Origin: Enemella dayhoffiae
GTDB taxonomy: Bacteria > Actinomycetota > Actinomycetes > Propionibacteriales > Propionibacteriaceae
DNA: 64,000 nt
Assembly: GCF_002250625.1 (NCBI RefSeq)
Contig: NZ_NMVQ01000043.1
Span: 62,001-126,000 of the forward strand
Direction of reading: 5' to 3'
Position 1 is the first letter of the stretch. The number at the start of each line of letters is the position of its first letter. Below are positions 8,102 through 16,229 of the stretch, piece by piece. Position numbers and translations under genes: made by a program. The notes beneath the pieces are model-generated. The model did no database searches, was not told the DNA's origin, and saw only the letters and a program-made list of their open reading frames with translations.

Positions 8102-9196
8102 TTGTCTGACTCCCCGAAGCCCCAGTCCACCTCCGAGGACCTCTCGGCGACCGAGGACCGGGTCGAGCACCTGCCGCAGCGGGCCTTCGCCGACGAGCCG
8201 GACGCCGGTGGCGTGGCCGCCTTCCGGACCCGGGTACGCCGCTTCGCACTTCCGGGCGTACTGACCCTGTCGGTGCTTGCGGGGCTCGCCCTGGCCGGAG
8301 CCACCGAACCCCGTCCGGACACGAGCATCGCGGCGGCGCCGGCCGCAGCGACCGCCGCGACTGAGGAGCCCCGGGGTGGCGACCAGGTCAGCCGCGACCA
8401 GGAGCGGCCCGCGATCGACACCCCGACCGCCGAGCCCACCCCCGAGCCGGAGCCCCCGGCCGGTCAGCCCGGACCGCCCAGCCAGGCCCCGCTGATGAAG
8501 ATGGCCGAGCCCGCGCCCACCACCAGCGCCCCCTCGGCGGCTGGCACCCGCTATGCCACCGAGACGGTCAACGTGCGCGCCCAGGCGAGCGCGGACAGCG
8601 ACAAGATCGGCTCGGTCAGCCAGGACGACTCGGTCTCGATCACCGGGAAGACAACTGCCGGCTTCAGCCAGATCCTCGTTGATGGCAAGGCGGGCTGGGT
8701 CTCCAGCCAATACCTGTCGAGCAGCAAACCCAGCAGCCCCGCACCCAGCCCGACCGCATCCAAGCCGGCCGCGGCGCCGCGCTCCGCGTCGGGTTCAAGC
8801 TCGTCCGGGTCGGCCGGCTCATCGGACTCCTCGGCCAACGTGTCCAGCTCGGGCAACTGCGCCCCGCTGTCCGGCCTGCAGGGCTCGACCGAGAAGCTGC
8901 ACCAGGTGCTGTGCGGCAATTTCCCCGGTGTCAGCAGCTATGGCGGCGTCCGCAGCGACGGTGACTATCACCACCCGAGCGGGCTCGCGCTGGACTGCAT
9001 GACCTCCAACAGCAGCCTCGGCTGGGCGATCGCCAACTTCGCCCGCGCCAACGCCAGCAGCTTCGGCATCACCCAGGTGATCTATCAGCAGAAGATCTGG
9101 ACCACCCAGCGCTCCTCCGAGGGCTGGCGCGCGATGAGCGACCGCGGCTCGGCCACCGCCAACCACATGGATCACGTGCACATCGCGATTCGCTGA
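8102..9196 (+). CDS. Secreted or anchored SH3-domain protein with VldE/ARB_07466-like C-terminal domain
   Basis: The 364-residue protein has a short cytoplasmic N-terminus, one hydrophobic segment (about residues 48-66), a Pro/Ala-rich spacer and a bacterial SH3 domain (about 155-205: TVNVRAQASADSDKIGSV ... GKAGWVSSQYL). A Ser-rich linker follows, then a C-terminal domain with GGVRSDGDYHHPSGLALD and ending TANHMDHVHIAIR. That last domain matches the actinobacterial VldE/ARB_07466-like module found in secreted cell-wall proteins; its paired His and Asp residues resemble a metal site. The likely place of action is peptidoglycan outside the membrane. The start is TTG with AAGG upstream. A possible -10, TAGATT, lies at 8051-8056. 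A strong hairpin follows the stop. Confidence 0.8.
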   Translation: MSDSPKPQSTSEDLSATEDRVEHLPQRAFADEPDAGGVAAFRTRVRRFALPGVLTLSVLAGLALAGATEPRPDTSIAAAPAAATAATEEPRGGDQVSRDQERPAIDTPTAEPTPEPEPPAGQPGPPSQAPLMKMAEPAPTTSAPSAAGTRYATETVNVRAQASADSDKIGSVSQDDSVSITGKTTAGFSQILVDGKAGWVSSQYLSSSKPSSPAPSPTASKPAAAPRSASGSSSSGSAGSSDSSANVSSSGNCAPLSGLQGSTEKLHQVLCGNFPGVSSYGGVRSDGDYHHPSGLALDCMTSNSSLGWAIANFARANASSFGITQVIYQQKIWTTQRSSEGWRAMSDRGSATANHMDHVHIAIR

Positions 9197-9207
9197 TCCA
9201 GCGAACC
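9196..9207. repeat. Single arm of the 12-bp terminal repeat, overlapping a stop codon
   Basis: ATCCAGCGAACC is identical to the left end of the three 70-bp elements that follow. Here it overlaps the TGA of the SH3 gene and is followed by the hairpin at 9211-9245 instead of the usual element body. Confidence 0.8.
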
Positions 9208-9210
9208 ACC

Positions 9211-9245
9211 CAGCAGGGGCGCCCCGATCCGGGGCGCCCCTGCTG
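9211..9245 (+). terminator. Strong perfect hairpin terminator after the SH3-domain gene
   Basis: CAGCAGGGGCGCCCC and GGGGCGCCCCTGCTG form a perfect 15-bp stem with a five-base loop, 15 bases after the stop codon. There is no long U run, as is common in actinobacteria. Confidence 0.85.
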
Positions 9246-9269
9246 TGTTCTCGGGGTGCCCGCGTGGCG

Positions 9270-9339
9270 ATCCAGCGAACCGTGGGGCCATTGGTCGAAC
9301 CCTGCAGGGGGCGCTGGGTGGCAGGTGGGTTCGCTGGAT
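9270..9339. repeat. 70-bp palindromic element, copy 1
   Basis: It is bounded by perfect 12-bp inverted repeats, ATCCAGCGAACC (9270-9281) and GGTTCGCTGGAT (9328-9339). The 46-bp core contains CCCTGCAGGG. Nearly identical copies follow after 24- and 23-bp spacers. Unit spacings of 94 and 93 bp are not both multiples of three, so this is not a coding repeat. Confidence 0.9.
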
Positions 9340-9363
9340 GGGATTACGGGTGCCCGCGTGGCG

Positions 9364-9433
9364 ATCCAGCGAACCGTGGGGCCATTGGTCGAACCCTGCT
9401 GGGGGCGCTGGGTGGCAGGTGGGTTCGCTGGAT
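9364..9433. repeat. 70-bp palindromic element, copy 2
   Basis: It has the same 12-bp terminal inverted repeats and length as copy 1. The core differs at one visible position (CCCTGCTGGG for CCCTGCAGGG). The preceding spacer starts GGGATTACGGGTGCCCGCG. Confidence 0.9.
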
Positions 9434-9456
9434 GGGATTACGGGTGCCCGATGGCG

Positions 9457-9526
9457 ATCCAGCGAACCGTGGGGCCATTGGTCGAACCCTGCAGGGGGCG
9501 CTGGGTGGCAGGTGGGTTCGCTGGAT
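9457..9526. repeat. 70-bp palindromic element, copy 3
   Basis: This is a full copy with the core version of copy 1 and identical terminal repeats. The spacer before it is one base shorter. After it the sequence passes into CCAGCC-type low complexity. Confidence 0.9.
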
Positions 9527-9528
9527 GG

Positions 9529-9592
9529 CACCAGCCAACCAGCCCAGCCAGCCCACCCAATCGCCCCAGCCAACCAGCCCAGCCCAGCCCAG
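9529..9592. repeat. CCAGCC-type low-complexity tract
   Basis: About 64 bases consist almost only of CCAGC and CCAACC words with almost no G/T runs on this strand. It separates the palindromic elements from the promoter of the 46-residue CDS. No coding frame is supported here. Confidence 0.75.
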
Positions 9593-9627
9593 GGTGAACA
9601 AGGTCATATCACGGAGCGCATATGCGA

Positions 9628-9657
9628 TTGGATTCCGCGAATATCGCGGTGTACACT
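9628..9657 (+). promoter_or_regulatory. Promoter with internal palindrome, for the 46-residue CDS
   Basis: TTGGAT (9628-9633) and TACACT (9652-9657) are 18 bases apart. Between them lies the perfect inverted repeat CCGCGA-ATA-TCGCGG (9635-9649). Placement between -35 and -10 is typical of a repressor or MerR-type activator site. The surrounding ~100 bases are clearly richer in A+T than the window. Confidence 0.6.
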
Positions 9658-9697
9658 GAAATATGTGTTGGGGATGGCCCAACAGTCACTTAATTTG

Positions 9698-9715
9698 CCT
9701 GACCATCACGTCAGG
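9698..9715 (+). promoter_or_regulatory. Leader hairpin before the 46-residue CDS
   Basis: CCTGAC-CATCAC-GTCAGG is a perfect 6-bp inverted repeat in the ~70-base leader. It lies just upstream of the ribosome binding site AGGAAAG (about 9723). Confidence 0.45.
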
Positions 9716-9735
9716 ATGATCCAGGAAAGCGTGTC

Positions 9736-9876
9736 ATGTCCTTCGCTCAGAACCTCCGTCAGCGTCGCGCCGCCAACCGCACCCAGCGTGCCGTCCAGCG
9801 AGCCATCAGCCATGCGGCCACCCCGGCCATGCGCGACGAGCTGATCATCGTCGCGCAGCGTCAGCGCTTGTTCTGA
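9736..9876 (+). CDS. Small Arg/Gln-rich protein of 46 residues
   Basis: The frame starts at ATG 9736, with AGGAAAG about eight bases upstream, and encodes an Arg/Gln/Ala-rich helical protein that begins MSFAQNLRQRRAANRTQ and ends with AMRDELIIVAQRQRLF. It is well below usual gene-calling cutoffs. Support for a real gene is the ribosome binding site, the promoter with a palindrome, the short leader hairpin and a protein-like, highly helical composition (predicted by eye). It faces the end of dgt, 4 bases away. I do not recognise a named family; the basic N-terminus and amphipathic tail would fit RNA binding or a small regulatory partner, but that is a guess. Confidence 0.65.
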   Translation: MSFAQNLRQRRAANRTQRAVQRAISHAATPAMRDELIIVAQRQRLF

Positions 9877-9880
9877 GCCG

Positions 9881-11446
9881 TCACACCCCGCTCGCCCAGA
9901 GCAACCCCGAGGAGGGGCCGAGCCGTCCGGCGTACGCCAACGCCTGCGCGTCGCTCAAGCCGGCCACGAAGTCGATGATGGCGCGGCCACGTGCCATCCG
10001 GGCGACCTCACCCCGATCGGTACGTCCGCGTAGCCACTCGGGGTTCTCCTCGCGGACCCGCTGATAGCCGCGCTCGGCCAGGGTGACCAGGTCGAGCAGC
10101 CGCCGCGGTGCGCGCAGGGCGTCGAACCGATCGGCCAGCCAGGCGTCGAAGGTCTCCACCAGATCGGTCAGCACCATCGACTGGCCCCGTTGCAACATCG
10201 CCAGATCCGGCCGGTGCAGCACGAAATACTGGTGCACGAACTTCAGCACCTGGATCTGGTGCCACTCGAGTTGTTGCACGGTGACCACCGGCATCCGCGC
10301 CCCGCTCGGATCGGCGTTCATCTGGATCGCGGTGGTGAAGTGGTCGATCCAGTCACCGACGAACCCGGAGATCGAGCGGTCGGCTGCCCGTGACCCGTCA
10401 TAGGGGAGTACCAGCACCCCGTCGACGAACTCGGCGCCGACGATCCGCACCGCTTCGGTGAACGCGGAGTCGTCGAACACCCAGTCGTCCTTGTCCCGGG
10501 CGCCGCGCCGCAACCGCTCCAGCCCTGCTCCGGGCGTACGCCACATCGAATCCAGCTCCGCATCGGGTACGCCCGCCCAGCGGCCCTGATCGCCCAGCCA
10601 ACTGCGGAACTCCCCGGAGATGGGGGAGAACTGCAGCACCCCGGAGCGGTGAAAGTCCTCCAGGTCGTGCAGCGAATAGGCGATGTCGTCGGCCAGGTCC
10701 ATCACCGAGCACTCGAGCGTCTGCCGACCGCTCGGCAGCTCGAACCCGCCCAGCACCTCGGCCATCTCGGCCAGCTCGGGCACGTAGGCGTTGAACTTGG
10801 CCGCTCCCGAACCGTGGGCCCCCGGGTTGGCACCGCGGGGCCGGTCCGGCCACTGGCCCGGGTGCGGGTCGGGCAGGTCGAACCGCCCCCACGGATACTT
10901 CAGCACCGCCGCCCTGGTGGCCGCGGTCAGGTTGAGCCCGTCCTGCTCCCCGTGCACCTCCAGCTGGGTGAGGATTCGAAACGTCTGCGCGTTCCCCTCG
11001 AACCCGTCCTCCAGCCCGAACCGCTCGCGGGCCACGCGGTCCAGCGTGCGCTCGCCGAGGTGCCCGAACGGCGGATGCCCCAGGTCGTGCGCGACCGCCC
11101 CCGACTGCGCGACCACGTGATCCAGCCCGCCCCAGCGCTCGATGTCGGCGGGGTCGGCGATCTGGCGCAGCCCGACGGCCAGCGCGCGGGCGAGCGCGGT
11201 CACCTTGATCGAGTGGGTGAGCCGGTTGTGCACCACCCCGTCGGTGGCGTCGGCGGTGACCACCTGGGTCACCTCGGCCAACCGGGCGAAGGCGGGCGCG
11301 AACCGCAGCCGCTCCAGGTCGACCCGGAACTCCGACTCCGCCCCCGCGGTCAGCGGCTGCCACGGCTCGCTCTCCGGGTGCCGGCGCGCCAGGCGTACCT
11401 CCGCCAACTCCTCAAGATCGCGGCCGCGGCCGGTCTGCTCCGCCAT
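9881..11446 (-). CDS. dgt: Deoxyguanosinetriphosphate triphosphohydrolase-like protein (dNTPase)
   Basis: This 521-residue HD-domain enzyme hydrolyses dNTPs to the deoxynucleoside and triphosphate and so limits nucleotide pools. The metal-binding HD residues are visible in NRLTHSIKV (about residue 75) and VAHDLGHPPFGHLGERTL (about 120), with a later VMDLADDIAYSLHDLEDF helix (about 240) carrying the third Asp. The ATG at 11446 was chosen; a TTG three codons upstream is the only alternative. A TACGCT box lies at 11455-11460, eight bases before the start, so the transcript probably has almost no leader. Confidence 0.92.
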   Translation of the reverse strand: MAEQTGRGRDLEELAEVRLARRHPESEPWQPLTAGAESEFRVDLERLRFAPAFARLAEVTQVVTADATDGVVHNRLTHSIKVTALARALAVGLRQIADPADIERWGGLDHVVAQSGAVAHDLGHPPFGHLGERTLDRVARERFGLEDGFEGNAQTFRILTQLEVHGEQDGLNLTAATRAAVLKYPWGRFDLPDPHPGQWPDRPRGANPGAHGSGAAKFNAYVPELAEMAEVLGGFELPSGRQTLECSVMDLADDIAYSLHDLEDFHRSGVLQFSPISGEFRSWLGDQGRWAGVPDAELDSMWRTPGAGLERLRRGARDKDDWVFDDSAFTEAVRIVGAEFVDGVLVLPYDGSRAADRSISGFVGDWIDHFTTAIQMNADPSGARMPVVTVQQLEWHQIQVLKFVHQYFVLHRPDLAMLQRGQSMVLTDLVETFDAWLADRFDALRAPRRLLDLVTLAERGYQRVREENPEWLRGRTDRGEVARMARGRAIIDFVAGLSDAQALAYAGRLGPSSGLLWASGV

Positions 11447-11479
11447 GGGGCCCAAGCGTAGCCCCGTGCCGGCGACGCG

Positions 11480-11809
11480 TCAGCGGTCGAGGGCGCGCTC
11501 CAGCTCGGCCTTCGACATCGCGGAGCGGCCCTTGATCCCGCGTCGCTTCGCCTCGGCGTACAACTGATCGCGGGTACGCCCACCCTCACCCGAGTGGGAA
11601 CGCAGGCCCCCGCGCCGGCTGGAGGAGATGTCCTCGGTGGAGCTGCGGCTGGCCTGCTCCGACTCACCGGCGCGGGCGCGCTCCTTGTTCACCGTCCGGG
11701 CCGCGATCTCCTCGGCCTCGTCGGTGTCGTGACCGCGGTCGGTCAGCCCCTCCTTGATGTGCTCGTACTGCCGTTCCCGCTTCTCGCTCCAGGACTGCTG
11801 GGGTGCCAT
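11480..11809 (-). CDS. Small charged protein with Rho_N/SAP-like C-terminus
   Basis: The 109-residue protein is very hydrophilic. Its N-terminal half is a likely helical region (SEKRERQYEHIKEGLTDRG), the middle is Ser/Arg-rich, and the C-terminal 30 residues (QLYAEAKRRGIKGRSAMSKA ...) match the Rho N-terminal/SAP-like helix-extension-helix motif. Such proteins are usually annotated in actinobacteria as plasmid-stabilisation or Rho_N-domain proteins, with a presumed nucleic-acid-binding role. A perfect AGGAGG precedes the ATG at 11809. It lies between dgt and pgi on the opposite strand to pgi. The function is unproven. Confidence 0.8.
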   Translation of the reverse strand: MAPQQSWSEKRERQYEHIKEGLTDRGHDTDEAEEIAARTVNKERARAGESEQASRSSTEDISSSRRGGLRSHSGEGGRTRDQLYAEAKRRGIKGRSAMSKAELERALDR

Positions 11810-11896
11810 GGTGCCCTCCTCGGTGCCGTCCTTCGACGGTACGCCTGCCGGTCGCCCGTTCCGGCGACCGCCCTGCCGTCCGGCGTACGCCGGTCC

Positions 11897-11902
11897 TAGA
11901 GT
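11897..11902 (+). promoter_or_regulatory. Leaderless-type -10 box of pgi
   Basis: TAGAGT ends six bases before the ATG of pgi at 11909. Confidence 0.6.
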
Positions 11903-11908
11903 TGGGCC

Positions 11909-13585
11909 ATGACCACCGCACCCGTCGACCCCACCAGCACCGGGCCCTGGCGTACGCTCACCCAGCTCGCCGAGAATTTCCGCCCCGACCTGCGCGCCTG
12001 GTTCGCCAGCGACCCCGACCGGACCCGCGCTCTCACCTTCGAGGCGGTCGACCTGCACATCGACCTGTCCAAGAACCTGATCACCCCGCCGGTGGCGCAG
12101 TCATTGATCGGGCTGGCCCGCGCGGTCGGTCTGCAGCAGCGGATCGAGGCGATGTTCACCGGTGAGCACATCAACGTCACCGAGGACCGCGCCGTGCTGC
12201 ACACCGCGCTGCGCCTGCCCCGGGACGCCGAGCTCGAGGTGGACGGGCAGGACGTCGTCGCCGACGTGCACACCGAGCTGGACAAGATGTACGCCTTCGC
12301 CGACCGGGTGCGCAGCGGCGAGTGGACCGGGGTCACCGGAAAGCCCGTGCAGACCGTGATCAACATCGGCATCGGTGGTTCTGATCTTGGTCCGGTGATG
12401 GTCTACGAGGCGCTCAAGCCCTACGGCAAGCTCGGTCTGGAGTGCCGGTTCATCTCCAACATCGACCCCACCGACCTGGCCGAGAAGACGTTCGGACTCG
12501 ACCCGGAGACCACCCTGTTCATCGTCGCCTCCAAGACGTTCACCACCTTGGAGACGTTGACCAACGCCCGGCTGGCCAAGGCCTGGCTCCTTGATCAATT
12601 GCGCGAGCGCGGTGTGGTCGGCGAGGGTGAGGAGGCGGCCCGGGGCGCGGTGGCGCAGCACTTCGTCGCCGTGTCGACCGCGCTGGACAAGGTGTCGGAG
12701 TTCGGCATCGACACCGACAACACGTTCGGCTTCTGGGACTGGGTGGGTGGCCGCTATTCGGTGGACTCGGTGATCGGCACCTCGATCGCGATCTTCATCG
12801 GCCCGGAGCGGTTCGCCGAGCTGCTCGGCGGCTTCCACGCCATGGACGACCATTTCCGCACCACCCCGCTGGAGCGCAACGTGCCGGCCCTGCTCGGGCT
12901 GCTCAACGTGTGGTACGGCAACTTCCTCGGTGCGCGCACCCACGCGGTGCTGCCCTATTCGCAATACCTGCACCGGTTCCCGGCGTATCTGCAGCAGTTG
13001 ACCATGGAATCCAACGGCAAGTCGGTGCGCTGGGACGGCAGCCCGGTGACGACGGCGACCGGCGAGGTGTTCTGGGGTGAACCCGGCACCAACGGCCAGC
13101 ACGCGTTCTATCAGCTGATCCACCAGGGCACCGAGCTGATCCCGACCGACTTCATCGCCTTCGCCAACCCCACCCACGCCCTGCGCGACGGTGAGTCGGA
13201 CGTGCACGCGCTGTTCCTGGCGAACTTCTTCGCCCAGACCAAGGCGCTGGCGTTCGGCAAGACCGCCGACGAGGTGCGCGAGGAGGGGACGCCGGAGGCG
13301 ATCGTCCCGGCGCGGGTGTTCCCGGGCAACCGGCCGTCGACCTCGATCATGGCGCCGGCACTCACCCCCGCGGTGCTGGGCCAGCTGATCGCGCTCTATG
13401 AGCACCTCACCTTCACCCAGGGCGTCGTCTGGGGGATCGACTCGTTCGACCAGTGGGGGGTCGAGCTCGGCAAACAGCTGGCCAAGCAGGTCGCCCCGGC
13501 CGTCGACGGAGACCGGGACGCGCTGGCCGAGCAGGACCAGTCCACCAGGTCGTTGATCGAGTACTACCTGGCTCATCGCGCCTGA
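11909..13585 (+). CDS. pgi: Glucose-6-phosphate isomerase
   Basis: This 558-residue enzyme interconverts glucose-6-phosphate and fructose-6-phosphate in the cytoplasm. The length and all signature blocks fit: [18 protein letters not shown] (about residue 152), the SKTFTTLET phosphate-binding loop, [14 protein letters not shown] (about 358), [19 protein letters not shown] (about 392) with the catalytic His, and a C-terminal [10 protein letters not shown] carrying the active-site Lys. The start has a -10 box six bases upstream. It works with ppgK (34 kb) to feed glycolysis and sits alone rather than in an operon. Confidence 0.98.
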   Translation: MTTAPVDPTSTGPWRTLTQLAENFRPDLRAWFASDPDRTRALTFEAVDLHIDLSKNLITPPVAQSLIGLARAVGLQQRIEAMFTGEHINVTEDRAVLHTALRLPRDAELEVDGQDVVADVHTELDKMYAFADRVRSGEWTGVTGKPVQTVINIGIGGSDLGPVMVYEALKPYGKLGLECRFISNIDPTDLAEKTFGLDPETTLFIVASKTFTTLETLTNARLAKAWLLDQLRERGVVGEGEEAARGAVAQHFVAVSTALDKVSEFGIDTDNTFGFWDWVGGRYSVDSVIGTSIAIFIGPERFAELLGGFHAMDDHFRTTPLERNVPALLGLLNVWYGNFLGARTHAVLPYSQYLHRFPAYLQQLTMESNGKSVRWDGSPVTTATGEVFWGEPGTNGQHAFYQLIHQGTELIPTDFIAFANPTHALRDGESDVHALFLANFFAQTKALAFGKTADEVREEGTPEAIVPARVFPGNRPSTSIMAPALTPAVLGQLIALYEHLTFTQGVVWGIDSFDQWGVELGKQLAKQVAPAVDGDRDALAEQDQSTRSLIEYYLAHRA

Positions 13586-13607
13586 CGTCGCTCTTGGCCG
13601 ATCCGCC

Positions 13608-13613
13608 TATTCT
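13608..13613 (+). promoter_or_regulatory. Leaderless-type -10 box of the SanA-like gene
   Basis: TATTCT ends six bases before the ATG at 13620. Confidence 0.55.
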
Positions 13614-13619
13614 GGTGCC

Positions 13620-14282
13620 ATGCCGCCCGCCCGCCTGCTCAAGCGCGCGGCGTTCACCGTTGCCGCGGTCGGCCTGGCGGGGGCGCTGGCGGTGCTCGGG
13701 ACGGCCGGTTTCGTCCGATCGCTGTCGGCCCCGCACATCTACGGTGCCGACAAGGTTCCGGCAACCCCGGTGGCGCTGGTCCTGGGGGCCGAGATCTATC
13801 CCGACGGCACCCCCTCGCCCTATCTGAAGGGTCGCCTCGATCTGGCCAAGCGGCTGTACCAGACCGGAAAGGTGAAGGCCATCCTGGTCTCGGGCGACAA
13901 CGGTGAGTTGCACTACAACGAACCGGACGGGATGCGGAATTACCTGATCCGCAACGGCGTTCCGGCCAACCGGGTGGTCGCGGACTATGCCGGGTTCGAC
14001 ACCTACGACTCGTGCGTACGCGCCCGCCAGATCTTCGGGGTGTCCCGGCTCACCGTGGTGACGCAGGGCTATCACCTGCCGCGGGCCGTGGCGACGTGTC
14101 GGCTGGTCGGGGTCGAGGCCGAGGGGGTCGGCGACTATTCCGGTCGACTGCAGGGCCCGACCTGGCGCTACGGCCAACTGCGGGAGCTGGGGGCGAACTT
14201 CAAGATGACGTGGGATGTCGGGACCAGGCGTACGCCGGTCCTGGGCCAGCAGGAGACCAGCGTCCAGGAGGCGCTGCGGTAA
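13620..14282 (+). CDS. SanA/YdcF-like (DUF218) envelope protein
   Basis: The 220-residue protein has one N-terminal membrane segment (about residues 10-33) followed by a DUF218 domain. Family blocks are VALVLGAEIYPDGTPSPYLKGRLD, here split by normal variation, KAILVSGDNGELHYNEP and RLTVVTQGYHLPRA. SanA and ElyC proteins of this family affect envelope integrity and vancomycin sensitivity; the reaction is unknown. The domain would face outside. It follows pgi by 34 bases but has its own -10 box. Confidence 0.85.
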   Translation: MPPARLLKRAAFTVAAVGLAGALAVLGTAGFVRSLSAPHIYGADKVPATPVALVLGAEIYPDGTPSPYLKGRLDLAKRLYQTGKVKAILVSGDNGELHYNEPDGMRNYLIRNGVPANRVVADYAGFDTYDSCVRARQIFGVSRLTVVTQGYHLPRAVATCRLVGVEAEGVGDYSGRLQGPTWRYGQLRELGANFKMTWDVGTRRTPVLGQQETSVQEALR

Positions 14283-14399
14283 CTCCCGGGGACGGTGCGA
14301 ATACGGCCGGCAGTTCCGCGAGAATCCCACTTTGGTCACTTGACCTAACTCACTCGGGCGCGCCATCCTGCTCCTCAGTAGACCGCGCGGGAGCCCCCA

Positions 14400-15808
14400 A
14401 TGACCCATCACGACGTGATCGTCGTCGGCGCCGGTACCTCCGGACTCAATCTGGCGCGCGATCTGGCGGTGGGCGGGCTCGACGTGCTGGCCCTCGAGGC
14501 CGGCGCGCGCCACTCCCGCGCCAGCTATCCGCGCGATGAGCTGATGGGGTCGGTGTCGCTGTTCTGGGGTGGCGGTGTCGAGCTGACCGCCGACGCCGCC
14601 CTCGGCCTGCTACGACCCAAGGTGGTCGGCGGCGGCTCGGTGGTGAACCAGGCGCTGATGGACCGCTTCGACGACGACGCGCTGGACTCCTTCCGCGCGG
14701 CGAGCGGGGCGGAGCTGCACACGACTGCGGCACTGGCGCCCTACTATGACCGGGCAGGGGCCAACCTGCAGCTCGACACCGTGCCCGAGGCGTACCGCAA
14801 CCGCAACGCCGAGATCTTCGCCGGCGGGTTCGCCGCCAACGGTTATGCGTACGCCCCGCTGCGCCGGGCCCAGTCGGACTGCCACCTGGAGCAGGGCAAC
14901 TCCTGCATCCGCTGCCTGTTCGGGTGCCCGATCGACTCCAAGCAGTCGACGGCGGTCACCGCGCTCCCGGTCGCCGAGGCGCATGGCGCCACCGTGCAGC
15001 CGCGGGTCAAGGTGACCCGAGTGGTGGAGCTTCCCGACCGGGTGCGGGTGCGCGGACTGGTCGGTGAACCCGGTCGGCCGCCGACCGAACAGACCTGGAC
15101 CGCGGAACGGCTGGTGCTCGCGGCCGGGGCGATCGGCAACACCAGGCTGCTGCTCGCCAGCGGTTTCGCCCAGCAGTTGCCGGCGCTCGGGCACAACTTC
15201 TTCACCCATCCGCAGTACATGAACTTCGGCGTCTTCGACGATCCGGTACGCGCCCACGACGGTCCGCTGCAGAACTACAAGTCGGCCGACCCCGGCTTTC
15301 GACGGCAGGGGTTCAAACTGGAGAACGTGTTCGCCGGACCCGCCTCGTCGCCCTGCTGCTGCCCGGCTTCGGCGCGACCCATCTGGCTCGGATGCGCCGC
15401 TATGACCACCTGGCCTGCATCGAGGTGTGCGTACGCGACACCAACCCCGGGCGGATCTCGCTGGACCGCCGGGGACGGCTGATCGTCGAGAAGACGCTCA
15501 ACGCCGAGGACCGGCGACGGCGGACCGCAGGGTTCGACGCGATCCGCAACATCTTCAACGCGATGGGTGCCCGCGAACAGATCAACGGGGACGCCGGGAT
15601 CGGGCTGCACCTGATGGGCGGCTGCGCGATCGGGACCGACCAGGACTCCTCGGTCGTCTCCCCGGACTTCATGCTGCACGGCAGCCGGCGGATCCATGCG
15701 GCCGATTCGAGCATCTTCCCGAACGCGCCCGGCATCAACCCGGCGCTGACCATCGCCGCCCAGTCCCTGGCCGCGGCGGACGCGATCCTCGCCACGGCCG
15801 GAAAGTGA
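14400..15808 (+). pseudogene. GMC-family FAD oxidoreductase, frameshifted
   Basis: The N-terminal frame (14400 to about 15344) has the FAD-binding motif VIVVGAGTSGLNLARDLAVG, the family's Cys-rich block SCIRCLFGCPIDSK and ends in FKLENVFAGPA. The expected continuation VALLLPGFGATHLARM is in another frame, which runs to LTIAAQSLAAADAILATAGK at 15808 and carries the GMC C-terminal motif GCAIGTDQDSSVVSPDFMLHG with its catalytic-region His. The two frames overlap by one base at 15344, so a single C appears to be missing (GCCTCGTC for GCCCTCGTC). With that base restored the protein would be about 469 residues and intact. GMC enzymes oxidise alcohols; the next two genes are a small partner and an aldehyde dehydrogenase. 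It may be a recent mutation or a sequence error. Confidence 0.88.
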
Positions 15809-15815
15809 GGTGCCG

Positions 15816-16229
15816 ATGAGCCTGCGACTCACCCCCGCCCAACGTCGCGGCCTGGCCCGGGTCGGGGACGTGATGATCCCCGGGGACGACGCGCTGCCGT
15901 CGTTCTCCGCGGCCGGCATACTCGATCGGATGGACGACGTGCTGCCCCACCTCTACGCCGAGGACCGGGCCGCTCTGTTGACCCTGCTGGACGTGTTCGC
16001 CAGGCTGCCCCGCCCGGGCGTGCGCGCGATCGTCGCCGCCGCCTCCCGCTGGGCCAGTGCACCCGAGCCGCTGGCGGCAGGGTTGCGGATGGTCAACTTC
16101 GCCCTCAAGGGCGTGGTGCACGCCCTCTATTGGTCCGACCTGTCGCAACAGGGAATCCACGCAGCGATAGGGTACGACGCCCGGATTGACGAGACAGCAC
16201 ACGGATTCAGCGAAGGGGAGAACCGATGA
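15816..16229 (+). CDS. Small partner protein of the GMC/aldehyde dehydrogenase operon
   Basis: The 137-residue cytoplasmic protein is helical, starting MSLRLTPAQRRGLARVGDVMIPGDDALPSFS, here interrupted after 'MIPGDD' in the family's typical spacing. This resembles the gluconate 2-dehydrogenase subunit 3-type proteins that accompany GMC oxidoreductases. There is no Tat signal visible. GAGG lies five bases before the ATG at 15816; a GTG at 15810 is possible. Its stop overlaps the ATG of the aldehyde dehydrogenase (ATGA), so the two are translationally coupled. The role is presumably assembly or electron transfer for the oxidase; this is inferred from gene order. Confidence 0.7.
   Translation: MSLRLTPAQRRGLARVGDVMIPGDDALPSFSAAGILDRMDDVLPHLYAEDRAALLTLLDVFARLPRPGVRAIVAAASRWASAPEPLAAGLRMVNFALKGVVHALYWSDLSQQGIHAAIGYDARIDETAHGFSEGENR

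Noticed and set aside
9196-9526. Tandem repeats that could be a CRISPR array
   Set aside because: The three units are long (70 bp), palindromic at their ends and separated by near-identical 23-24 bp spacers, so the spacers are not unique. No cas gene is nearby.
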